A DNA stretch of 64,000 nucleotides from Sporosarcina sp. P32b (lineage in GTDB: Bacteria > Bacillota > Bacilli > Bacillales_A > Planococcaceae), in assembly GCF_002743335.1 (NCBI RefSeq), contig NZ_PDZB01000015.1, positions 1 to 64,000 on the forward strand, in the 5' to 3' direction. Below the pieces are notes generated by a model. It had not been told where the DNA came from. It did not search any database and saw only the letters and a program-made list of their open reading frames with translations. A program made the translations under genes and the position numbers. Positions 38,606 through 45,928 of the stretch are shown here, in pieces (within the stretch, counting starts at the first letter, position 1; each line of letters opens with the position of its first letter).

Positions 38606-39787
38606 TTATACTTTTTTTGTGAAACGGTCGACGATCATCGCAAGCGCACCGTCACCTGTTACGTTTGTTGCTGTTCCGAAACTATCCTGCGCCAAATACA
38701 GCGCGATCATCAATGCTACCATGCTCTCATTGAAGCCTAGCATGCTCGTAAGAAGTCCAGTCGCCGCAACTACTGCGCCACCTGGTACGCCAGGTGCCGC
38801 GATCATTGCAACACCGAGCATGAAAATGAATTGCAGATAAGCTCCAAAACTAATGTCGATTCCATTCATCATCATGACTCCTACGGAACAAGAAACGATC
38901 GTAATCGTACTACCTGATAAGTGAATCGTTGCGAATAATGGTATCGCAAAGTTTGTAACCCGTTCAGAAGCACCAGTCTTTTTCGCTTGCCGAAGCGTAA
39001 CAGGAATCGTAGCAGCTGAAGATTGCGTACCGATTGCTGTTAAATAAGCAGGAAGCATCGTTTTCATTAAGACAAACGGATTCTTCTTGTTCAATGTGCC
39101 TGCTACCGTGTACTGGAATGTCAGCATGATTAAATGAAGTACGATAATCATAATGAAAACAAATACAAAGACAGAAAGCACATTCGCTACTTCCCCTGTA
39201 TACGTCATATTCAGGAAAATCCCGAATATATGGAATGGTAATAGTGGAATGATCACGACAGAAATAACTTTATCAATAATTAAGTTAAACTCTTCGAAAA
39301 ATGACAGCATCGTCTTGCCTTTAATCGCTGCCATACCAATTCCAAGTAAGAATGCCATCAGTAGCGCAGTCATAATACCCATCATCGGATCCATTTCCAT
39401 TTTGAAAAATGCTTCTCCTGCTGTACGTGCACCTTCAGCAATCTCTGTATTAGTAGATTCACGAATAAAATTCGGCAAGATAGTGGTTGCCGCAAAATAC
39501 GCGAGCAATCCTGCAATAACCGTGGAACCATACGCAAAAGCAGCAGACATTCCAAGTAATTTCCCTGAACCTGCCCCAAGCTTTGCAATACTTGGTGCGA
39601 TAAACGCGATGATAATCAGTGGCACGACAAAGTTCAAGAATCCACCGAATAACATATTAAAAGTAGCTGCTAAACGGACGAACCAATGCGCAACCCCTTC
39701 ATGGAGCATCGGCAATAACAAACCAAGCCCGATCGCTAGCCCAATAGCGATCAGAATTCGCCAAATGAGCCCTAATTTAAACTTCAC
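38606..39787 (-). CDS. Dicarboxylate/amino acid:cation symporter (DAACS family)
   Basis: A 393-residue symporter with eight helices and two re-entrant loops. The serine-rich motif GTQSSAATIPVTL and the PGVPGGAVVAATG hairpin are clear. NVTGDGA near the C-terminus is the substrate site (NMDGT-like). Substrate may be glutamate, aspartate, serine or C4-dicarboxylate. GTG start after GAGGAGGAC. Confidence 0.85.
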   Translation of the reverse strand: MKFKLGLIWRILIAIGLAIGLGLLLPMLHEGVAHWFVRLAATFNMLFGGFLNFVVPLIIIAFIAPSIAKLGAGSGKLLGMSAAFAYGSTVIAGLLAYFAATTILPNFIRESTNTEIAEGARTAGEAFFKMEMDPMMGIMTALLMAFLLGIGMAAIKGKTMLSFFEEFNLIIDKVISVVIIPLLPFHIFGIFLNMTYTGEVANVLSVFVFVFIMIIVLHLIMLTFQYTVAGTLNKKNPFVLMKTMLPAYLTAIGTQSSAATIPVTLRQAKKTGASERVTNFAIPLFATIHLSGSTITIVSCSVGVMMMNGIDISFGAYLQFIFMLGVAMIAAPGVPGGAVVAATGLLTSMLGFNESMVALMIALYLAQDSFGTATNVTGDGALAMIVDRFTKKV

Positions 39788-39909
39788 AATACGTCCTCCT
39801 CAAATACACATATGTATTACCCAAACAAAATTAACTTTATCACAAGTCGATAGAATAAAGAAGATTTTGTTTGGTTTTTATTGATATTTTTCTTGATGGG
39901 TTTGAGGTG

Positions 39910-40103
39910 GAGTGGTTTTGATGTTGGGTAGGGCGAATTGTTTGCGGTATTGAGCGGTTGGCGCGCTAGATTGAGCGGATAGCTTGGCACATTGATCGCT
40001 TCACGCACCTGATAGAGCGGACAAACATCGCCATTGAGCGTTTACGTGCTACATAGAGCGAATAACCCAACACATTGAGCGCTTCACGCACTTCATAGAG
40101 TAG
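39910..40103 (+). repeat. 21-bp GAGCG repeat array, ten units
   Basis: GAGCG-like motifs start at 39910, 39931, 39952, 39973, 39994, 40015, 40036, 40056, 40077 and 40098: all steps are 21 bp but one of 20. Units end mostly in ATT or ATA. Units starting 39973/39994 and 40077 (and its predecessor at 40056) resemble each other, giving a higher-order repeat of about 83 bp. No gene lies in the 410 bp between the symporter and metQ. Confidence 0.75.
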
Positions 40104-40150
40104 TTAGCCCTAAATTTTGTGCAACTAATCCAAAACACCCACCACTCATA

Positions 40151-40192
40151 CAAATAAAAAAAGCCGGCAGCTGCAATAGCTACCGGCCCTCA
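40151..40192 (-). terminator. Terminator of metNIQ
   Basis: GCCGGTAGCTATTGCAGC pairs as GCCGGTAGC / GCTGCCGGC on the minus strand, then seven T. Confidence 0.85.
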
Positions 40193-40197
40193 CATGA

Positions 40198-41055
40198 TTA
40201 TTTTACTGGAACAACCGATCCAGACCATTCATTCAAAATGAAATCTTGAATTTGCTCTGAAGTTAATACTTCTACCAACGCTTTGATAGCATCGCTGTCT
40301 TCGTTACCGCTCTTCACAGCAATTACGTTAACATATGGTGATTCTTTATCTTCCAATGCGATCGAATCTTCCATTGGATTCAAGCCTGCATCGATAGCGT
40401 AGTTGGAGTTGATCAACAGTGCATCGCCTTCATCATTATTATATAGCTGAGGCATTAATGCCGCTTCGTAGTTTGCATCAAACTCCAAGTTCTTTGGATT
40501 TTCTACGATGTCGCCTACTTCAGCTTTCACTTTTTCTACGTCGTCAGCTAGCTTGATCAATCCTTTTTCTTCAAGCATTGCTAGTACACGGCCGTGGTCA
40601 GCAACAGAGTTACTGATTAAGATCGTCGCACCGTCAGGAAGTTCTTCTAGTGAATCATATTTCTTAGAATACACACCGATTGGTTCGATGTGGATGGCGC
40701 CTGCATTGACGAAATCATAGCCAAAATCAGCAATTTGGCTATCTAGATACGGAATGTGTTGGAAGTAGTTCGCGTCAATTGTACCTTCTTCTAGATCTTT
40801 ATTTGGCAATACATAGTCTGTGTAACTTTCAATTGTTAAGTCATAGCCTTTTGCAGCTAATAGTGGCTTAGCTTCCTCCAAGATTACTGCGTGCGGTGTG
40901 TTAGACGCACCGACTATCAGCGACGTTTTCTCGCCTTTTTCCGCATCATCTACATCTGGTGCTCCATTATCTTTACTACCCTCGTCTTTTGTTCCGCAAG
41001 CTGCCAGTGCAAGCACTAATACAGCTGCGAATAGACCGAATAAAAACTTCTTCAT
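40198..41055 (-). CDS. metQ: Methionine ABC transporter lipoprotein MetQ
   Basis: Substrate-binding lipoprotein of about 285 residues. Signal peptide with lipobox LAAC near residue 20, then NlpA-family blocks VGASNTPHAVILEE, DYVLPNKDLEEGTIDANYFQH. It binds methionine outside the membrane. ATG at 41055 after GGGAGAAA. Third gene of metN-I-Q. Confidence 0.9.
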   Translation of the reverse strand: MKKFLFGLFAAVLVLALAACGTKDEGSKDNGAPDVDDAEKGEKTSLIVGASNTPHAVILEEAKPLLAAKGYDLTIESYTDYVLPNKDLEEGTIDANYFQHIPYLDSQIADFGYDFVNAGAIHIEPIGVYSKKYDSLEELPDGATILISNSVADHGRVLAMLEEKGLIKLADDVEKVKAEVGDIVENPKNLEFDANYEAALMPQLYNNDEGDALLINSNYAIDAGLNPMEDSIALEDKESPYVNVIAVKSGNEDSDAIKALVEVLTSEQIQDFILNEWSGSVVPVK

Positions 41056-41119
41056 GTCCACATTTCTCCCTCTCCATTATGGAATGTTTTATGGTTAACA
41101 GGTTTCCCTGAAAATCCTA

Positions 41120-41788
41120 TTATCGCTTGTCCAAACGTTTTACAATGAAATCACCAATAAACTGAATGATAAACACGATAACTAACACTAAAATCGTCGC
41201 CATCATCGTGACATCTCCACGGTTACGCTGGAACCCTTCGAGATACGCTAGCGTACCGAGTCCTCCAGCACCGATTACTCCTGCCATCGCTGTGTAGCCA
41301 ACAAGCGCAATCGACGTCACCGTAATCCCTGACACGAGTGCAGGCATGGATTCTGGCAACAAGACTTTGAAAATGATCGTAGACGTTTTGGCACCCATCG
41401 AACGTGCCGCTTCGATAACCCCTTTATCGATTTCCTGCAATGCAATTAATACCATGCGTCCGTAAAACGGAGCTGCACCAATAATTAACGCAGGCAATGC
41501 GGCATTCGGTCCACGCATACTTCCTATTAATAAATTAGTCAGCGGCAACAATAAAATGATCAAAATGATAAACGGAATCGATCGGAATATATTTACAAAT
41601 GCGCCTGTAAAGACATTCGTGATTTTATTCGCCCATAACTGTCCAGGATTTGTTAAAAACAATAACAGTCCGAGTCCAATACCAAAAATAAACGTGAAGA
41701 CTGTTGAGTAGGCAGACATATAAAGCGTCTCGCCCGTTGCTTGCCACATTTTATCCCAGTTAACGTTCGGGAACCATTGCTCAATCAT
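41120..41788 (-). CDS. metI: Methionine ABC transporter permease MetI
   Basis: A 222-residue permease with five helices. The EAA motif reads EAARSMGAKTSTIIFKVLLP. It starts after GGAGGTGC and overlaps the end of metN by eight bases. Confidence 0.9.
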   Translation of the reverse strand: MIEQWFPNVNWDKMWQATGETLYMSAYSTVFTFIFGIGLGLLLFLTNPGQLWANKITNVFTGAFVNIFRSIPFIILIILLLPLTNLLIGSMRGPNAALPALIIGAAPFYGRMVLIALQEIDKGVIEAARSMGAKTSTIIFKVLLPESMPALVSGITVTSIALVGYTAMAGVIGAGGLGTLAYLEGFQRNRGDVTMMATILVLVIVFIIQFIGDFIVKRLDKR

Positions 41789-42806
41789 GGACCAGCACCT
41801 CCGTCTTCACTTCATTGGCATCAAGGAAAGCAATAGCTTCCTCGATAACTGCCACGTCCCCTACTAGTTGCAAGACGAGTGTACCGTATGCGCCGTCACG
41901 TGTCGTCGAAATATTCCCTTGTACGATGTTGACGTCGATTGGGAATTTACGAATCAATTCAGCAAGTACCGGCTGCTCTGTACGTTCGCCAATGAAAGCT
42001 AGCTTGATCAACTTGCCGTGCGGTGATTCTTCCTGTAAATGCGTCATCGCCGCGTCCGTATCGCCGGTATCCGTTACTTGCGAGATGAAACGCTTCGTAA
42101 TATCCGCTTGTGGGGATTGGAAAACATCCAGTACATTACCCGCCTCTACTACTTTCCCCGCCTCCATGACCGCTACGCGATGACAGATTTTGCGGATGAC
42201 GTGCATTTCATGCGTAATCAAAACAATTGTTAGTCCAAGTCGTTCATTAATATCTGTCAATAAGTCCAGAATAGCATTCGTCGTTTCAGGATCTAGTGCG
42301 GACGTTGCTTCATCACAAAGCAATACTTCTGGATCATTCGCAAGCGCGCGTGCAATGCCGACACGTTGCTTCTGACCACCTGATAATTGCGATGGATACG
42401 CCTGTTCACGGCCCGTCAGTCCAACGAGATCAATCAATTCCTTCACTTTTTGCTTTCGTGCCGATTTCTTCACGCCAGCAATTTCAAGAGGAAACATAAT
42501 ATTTTCTTCTACCGTTCTTGACCACAGTAGATTAAAGTGCTGGAAGATCATACTAATTTTCTGACGTGCATCGCGAAGGCCAGAACCTTTTAATGTCGTC
42601 ATTTCTTGCCCGTGAATCATAATACTGCCGGACGTAGGTGTTTCAAGACCATTTAATAATCGAATTAATGTACTTTTCCCTGCCCCACTGTAACCGATGA
42701 CGCCGAAAATTTCTCCCTCTTCGATGGCTAATGTCACGTCATCTACCGCGACTATTTCTGAACGGTTCAATTGGAATCTTTTATGAACGTTTGTTAGTTG
42801 AATCAT
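41781..42806 (-). CDS. metN: Methionine ABC transporter ATPase MetN
   Basis: A 341-residue ATPase: Walker A GYSGAGKST, signature LSGGQKQR, Walker B LLCDEATSALD. A C-terminal NIL domain (about the last 80 residues) senses methionine and inhibits transport. The start is ATG at 42806, after AAGGTGGTG. The upstream in-frame extension reads through repeat sequence and is not coding. Controlled by a SAM riboswitch 380 bp upstream. Confidence 0.9.
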   Translation of the reverse strand: MIQLTNVHKRFQLNRSEIVAVDDVTLAIEEGEIFGVIGYSGAGKSTLIRLLNGLETPTSGSIMIHGQEMTTLKGSGLRDARQKISMIFQHFNLLWSRTVEENIMFPLEIAGVKKSARKQKVKELIDLVGLTGREQAYPSQLSGGQKQRVGIARALANDPEVLLCDEATSALDPETTNAILDLLTDINERLGLTIVLITHEMHVIRKICHRVAVMEAGKVVEAGNVLDVFQSPQADITKRFISQVTDTGDTDAAMTHLQEESPHGKLIKLAFIGERTEQPVLAELIRKFPIDVNIVQGNISTTRDGAYGTLVLQLVGDVAVIEEAIAFLDANEVKTEVLVHD

Positions 42807-42850
42807 TTTCCGCACCACCTTGATTAAGTCTTTTTGTTGTGTTTTTTGAA

Positions 42851-43117
42851 AGCTACATGGCGCTTTCCGCTTTTGTTTCATCTAGCTTCAGATGCCAGCT
42901 CCTCGGGTCGTTTCGATCTTACATTCAAGGCAAAAAGCACCTTGCTTGTAAGCTCTCCAACGCCTGTCGGAGCTAAACGGCATCTTCCGCTTTTGTTTCG
43001 TCCAGCTGCAAGCGCCAGGCTCTCGGGTCGTTTCAGACTTTACAAAAAGGCAAAGTGCGCCTTTGTGGAAAGTCCTCCAACGCCTGTCGAGCCTACATGG
43101 CGCTTTCCGCTTTTGTT
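42851..43117. repeat. Two tandem 120-bp intergenic repeats plus a partial third
   Basis: Units begin at 42851 and 42971, a partial third at 43091; matching blocks such as CTTCCGCTTTTGTTT recur exactly 120 bp apart. Both full units contain CTCGGGTCGTTTC and TCCAACGCCTGTCG. Each unit has internal pairing, e.g. GCACCTTGC against GCAAAAAGC-type arms. They sit between the SAM-riboswitch terminator and metN. Confidence 0.85.
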
Positions 43118-43120
43118 AAT

Positions 43121-43154
43121 AAAAAAAGCCTTCCTGCAGACAAGCAGAAAGGCC
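43121..43154 (-). terminator. SAM-riboswitch terminator
   Basis: On the minus strand GGCCTTTCTGC pairs with GCAGGAAGGCT, then seven T. Confidence 0.85.
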
Positions 43155-43184
43155 GAACGTATATAGTTATGTACGTTACCATTT

Positions 43185-43290
43185 CTCTCATCTATCAAAG
43201 CGTTAGGCTTTGAGTGAATTGGCACCATTTCACATATGTGACGGTTGCCGGGCTTCATAGGGCACTTCCCTCCACCGCTCTTTATAAGAG
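43185..43290 (-). promoter_or_regulatory. SAM-I riboswitch (S-box)
   Basis: Minus-strand leader: CTCTTATAAAGAG, GGTGGAGGGA, GCCCTATGAAGCCCGGCAACC, GGTGCCAATTC and closing GATGAGAG, the S-box hallmarks in order. P1 pairs CTCTTAT with (G)ATGAGAG. With the terminator it should stop transcription of metNIQ when SAM is plentiful. Confidence 0.95.
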
Positions 43291-43339
43291 TTACGTATTC
43301 AATTGATTAACTACTTATACCATACTTTGATTTCTTTTG

Positions 43340-43639
43340 TCAACTGAGCTTCTCTAGCAGATACGGGACGGATTGAAAGGCGTAAATTTTTTCTAATGGT
43401 TGTCCTTTGCGTTGAATGAGTAAACAAGGAACGCTTTCCACCTCATATTCTATTGCGATGTCTTGGACGTAATTTAAGTCCGCCTTTCCAATCGGTAGTT
43501 TCGGGCGCATTGCCTCGATCACCGTAAGCATTTTTGAAGCGACTGCACACGTTCCACACATCGGTGTATATAAATAAAAAGCGGCTACTTGCTCTGCCGC
43601 CTGTGCGCGTTGCCAGTCTTCAATTGTCCAATTATTCAT
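43340..43639 (-). CDS. yusE: Thioredoxin-like protein YusE
   Basis: A 99-residue thioredoxin-fold protein with active site MCGTCAVA (CGTC) and cis-proline ESVPCLLI. ATG at 43639 after GGCAGGTGG. It overlaps the end of yusF by eight bases. Confidence 0.8.
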   Translation of the reverse strand: MNNWTIEDWQRAQAAEQVAAFYLYTPMCGTCAVASKMLTVIEAMRPKLPIGKADLNYVQDIAIEYEVESVPCLLIQRKGQPLEKIYAFQSVPYLLEKLS

Positions 43640-43985
43640 GTGGTCCACCTGCCAAGTATTTGGAATGTACTTTAAAATTGGCGGCAGCTAAAATGCTAGC
43701 CAATAGTTTAATGGGTGTCGTTTCTACTTCGCGGTAGAGACGATCGGTATATAAATGTCTCGCTTCTGGATACAGTTGTTTGAACAGCTTACGAATGGAC
43801 TCACCTGACGCGTCCGCATCCATAAAAACAAACAGGTCCTGCTGCTCATACGGTTCAAGCAGTTCCTCAATATGGTACGCGCTGATGGTGCCATTCGTAC
43901 AAAGAATCTCTACAGGCTCGGCAAGGATCGGCACTAGCCGCTTACGATCCGAACCGCCTTCTACAATGAGAACTTTCGGGTCCAT
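43632..43985 (-). CDS. yusF: Toprim-domain protein YusF
   Basis: A 117-residue single Toprim domain: IVEGGSDRKRL gives the catalytic glutamate, FMDADASGESIRK the DxD. Related to small primase-like/RNase M5-like proteins. The nucleic-acid target is not known. ATG after CTAGGAGG. Confidence 0.85.
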   Translation of the reverse strand: MDPKVLIVEGGSDRKRLVPILAEPVEILCTNGTISAYHIEELLEPYEQQDLFVFMDADASGESIRKLFKQLYPEARHLYTDRLYREVETTPIKLLASILAAANFKVHSKYLAGGPHE

Positions 43986-44004
43986 CCTGTTTCCTCCTAG
44001 CGTG

Positions 44005-44040
44005 TAAAAAAAGCACTGGGACGTTCCAGCGCTTTTCTTT
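44005..44040 (-). terminator. Terminator of gcvH
   Basis: AAGCGCTGG pairs with CCCAGTGCTT and is followed by TTTTT on the minus strand. Confidence 0.85.
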
Positions 44041-44047
44041 TAGAATA

Positions 44048-44428
44048 TTATTCAGCTGTCATTTCTTCGTACTGCTCAGCCGTCATTAACTCATCTAATT
44101 CAGCTTTGTTATCGATTTCAACTACTACCATCCATGCACCTTCGTATGGAGATTCGTTAACCAATTCAGGGCTGTCTTCAAGGTTTTCGTTCACTTCTAC
44201 AACTTTACCAGTTAGTGGAGCATACAACTCAGAAACAGTTTTCACTGATTCAACACTTCCGAAAGGCTCGTCTGATTTTAATTGATCTCCAACTTGTGGA
44301 AGCTCAACGAATACGATATCCCCTAGTTCAGACTGTGCGAAATGTGTGATTCCAATACGGTATTTACCGTCTTCTTCTTTAACCCATTCGTGCTCTTCTG
44401 AATAACGTAAATCTTTTGGTGTGCTCAT
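44048..44428 (-). CDS. gcvH: Glycine cleavage system H protein
   Basis: A 126-residue lipoyl-carrier protein. The lipoylated lysine is in [15 protein letters not shown]. In Bacillales it also serves as lipoyl donor hub for LipL/LipA-based assembly. ATG after TTGGAGGT. lipA is in the same window at 20.4 kb. Confidence 0.95.
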   Translation of the reverse strand: MSTPKDLRYSEEHEWVKEEDGKYRIGITHFAQSELGDIVFVELPQVGDQLKSDEPFGSVESVKTVSELYAPLTGKVVEVNENLEDSPELVNESPYEGAWMVVVEIDNKAELDELMTAEQYEEMTAE

Positions 44429-44504
44429 GTCGTTACCTCCAAAAATATAATAGTTAATCTACCTTTAGTTTGCCATAGTTCCCGCATAAAGACAAGATTC
44501 TAGA

Positions 44505-44864
44505 TCACTTCTTCCACGTTTCTGTGAAGGTTGTTTCATTAAATCCGACGGTTACTTTTTGGTTGTCAGAAACGATTGGGCGTTTAATGAGCATCCCATC
44601 TGAAGCGAGGAGCGCGATCTTTTCGTCGTCTGTCAGGGTAGGTAGTTTGTCTTTCAAATTGAGCTCGCGATATTTCATGCCGCTTGTGTTGAAGAACTTC
44701 TTCATTTCGAGCCCGGAGTTTGCGATCATGCTACGAAGGTCGTCTTCGCTCGGTGGTTGTTCGGCAATGTTGTGTTCTTCGAATGAAATCCCCTCGTTCT
44801 CGAGCCATTTCTTCGCTTTGCGGCATGTGGTACATTTCGGATAGCCGTAGTATGTGATAGTCAT
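44505..44864 (-). CDS. yusI: ArsC/Spx-family protein YusI
   Basis: A 119-residue thioredoxin-fold protein with PKCTTCRKA (CxxC) and RPIV, as in the ArsC/Spx group. Not likely a true arsenate reductase because no ars genes are near. ATG after AAGGAGGA. Order yusE-yusF-gcvH-yusI matches B. subtilis (yusG absent). Confidence 0.85.
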   Translation of the reverse strand: MTITYYGYPKCTTCRKAKKWLENEGISFEEHNIAEQPPSEDDLRSMIANSGLEMKKFFNTSGMKYRELNLKDKLPTLTDDEKIALLASDGMLIKRPIVSDNQKVTVGFNETTFTETWKK

Positions 44865-44954
44865 AGTCGTAATCCTCCTTTTTTTTCAGTATAGCAAATA
44901 AAGGCGTGTGGGTACTAGCTAAGCGCAAGAAGAAGGTGGCATGGGGTTGGGGTA

Positions 44955-45146
44955 GGAATTTGCGCTTCGGAGGGGACGCGTTCTGGAGGGCGGGCGGTGA
45001 ACCACACCCCTTCGCTTCGCTCGCAGGGTGTTTCACCTGTCCCGCTGATCCTCCCAGAGTCGCCCCTCCTAGTGCAAAAATGTGCTCCTAACGCTTCGCT
45101 TTTACTCGCAAAAGCCGTCCTTCGCTACGGCTCTCGCTCCAATTCC
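44955..45146 (-). repeat. Dispersed stem-loop element, copy D, with 65-bp insertion
   Basis: Ends GGAATT and AATTCC pair. On the minus strand the core reads GGGAGGATCAGC, then an inner hairpin GGTGAAACACCC...GGGTGTGGTTCACC, then GCGTCCCCTCC. The outer left arm is interrupted by the sub-element at 45071-45135. Confidence 0.7.
45071..45135 (+). repeat. TGCTCCTAACG sub-element, inserted in copy D
   Basis: Sequence begins AGTGCAAAAATGTGCTCC and contains hairpins GCTTTT/AAAAGC and AGCCGT/ACGGCT. Nearly identical to 45646-45710, but lies in the opposite orientation relative to its host element. Confidence 0.7.
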
Positions 45147-45307
45147 TTGCAATGTGAGTGGGTGATACTTTTTGTTGTGCATTAAAGTTAGGATTGTAAT
45201 TGAACTTGAACTTGAGCCCTAGCACTTGAACTTAAATAAGTTAAAATAAAACAATTCGTTACATACAATCTACAGTGAGTGAACTAAGTACTCATACTAT
45301 CAACGTA

Positions 45308-45439
45308 GGATGGAAGCGGAAGTTGGGGCGACTCCCGATGGATCAGCTCGAAAGGAGAGACAACCAAAAGAGAGCGCAGCGAACTGGTTGGCTCACCGAG
45401 AGCCCATGGGAAAGCGTCCCCCAACTGGAGCTTCCATCC
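45308..45439 (+). repeat. Dispersed stem-loop element, copy A (uninterrupted)
   Basis: The 21-bp ends pair: GGATGGAAGC with GCTTCCATCC, three unpaired bases, AGTTGGGG with CCCCAACT. Core GATGGATCAGC, inner stem GAG-AACC / GGTT-CTC, then CTCACCG and AAGCGTCCCC. Confidence 0.75.
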
Positions 45440-45465
45440 CGAACCACTCACACTCGACACTTACA

Positions 45466-45549
45466 CCTGAACTTGAACTTGAACTTGAACTTGCACTTGC
45501 ACTTGCACTTGTACTTGTACTTGTACTTGTACTTGAACTTGAATCTGAA
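45466..45549 (+). repeat. Hexanucleotide tandem tract (CTTGNA)
   Basis: Fourteen hexamers: CCTGAA, three CTTGAA, three CTTGCA, four CTTGTA, two CTTGAA, TCTGAA. The variant blocks are sorted, as expected from slippage. Confidence 0.9.
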
Positions 45550-45619
45550 TAAGTTAAACCACAATAACACCTAACACACTATCGGCAGTAAGTGATCCAA
45601 GTACTCGTACTCTCAATGT

Positions 45620-45817
45620 AGGAGGGAAGCGGAAGTTGGGGGCGAAGTGCAAAGATGTGCTCCTAACGCTTCGCTTTTACTCGCAAAAGCCGTTCTTCGT
45701 AACGGCTCTTCCCGCAGGATCAGCCCGATCAGGTGAGACAACCAAAAAGGAGCACAGCGACTTGGTTGGCTCACCGCGGGCCCATGGGAAAGCGTCCCCC
45801 AACTGGAGCTTCCATCC
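45620..45817 (+). repeat. Dispersed stem-loop element, copy B, with 65-bp insertion
   Basis: Same outer stem as copy A (GGAAGC...AGTTGGGG / CCCCAACT...GCTTCC) and same right end. Inner stem GGTGAGACAACCAA / TTGGTTGGCTCACC is longer than in A. The insertion at 45646-45710 splits the left part. Confidence 0.75.
45646..45710 (+). repeat. TGCTCCTAACG sub-element, inserted in copy B
   Basis: Starts AGTGCAAAGATGTGCTCC and ends AACGGCTCTT. Comparison with copy A, which lacks it, defines the insertion as about 65 bp. Confidence 0.75.
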
Positions 45818-45887
45818 CGAACCACTCACAAATTCACTCACTACTCCCAAACACTCGCTTTTGAACTTAAACAATTCCAGAAACAAC

Positions 45888-45917
45888 AAAAAACGCCCCA
45901 CATTGGAGGCGTTTTGT
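45888..45917 (-). terminator. Terminator of fadNAE
   Basis: On the minus strand AAAACGCC pairs with GGCGTTTT and runs into six T in total. Confidence 0.85.
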
Positions 45918-45928
45918 CTAAGCTATGA

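Larger units (their letters stand above)
44865..45887. other. 1-kb gene-free block of mosaic repeats
   Basis: No credible gene: the open frames present run through repeats in several frames at once, without fitting ribosome sites. Contents in order: stem-loop copy D with insertion, copy A, hexanucleotide tract, copy B with insertion. Flanks of A and B are also alike (AGTACTC...CAA-GTAGGA before, GAACCACTCAC after). Confidence 0.75.

Noticed and set aside
42834..43166. 110-codon frame between metN and the SAM riboswitch
   Set aside because: Lies in the 120-bp tandem repeats and runs through the riboswitch terminator on the opposite strand.
43185..43290. Possible T-box leader for metNIQ
   Set aside because: The S-box blocks are complete; no T-box consensus (TGGNACCGCG type) was found.
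45275..45574. Frames encoding LN/LH/LY or LE/LA/LV repeats
   Set aside because: Products of the hexanucleotide tract, open in two frames at once, without a start signal.
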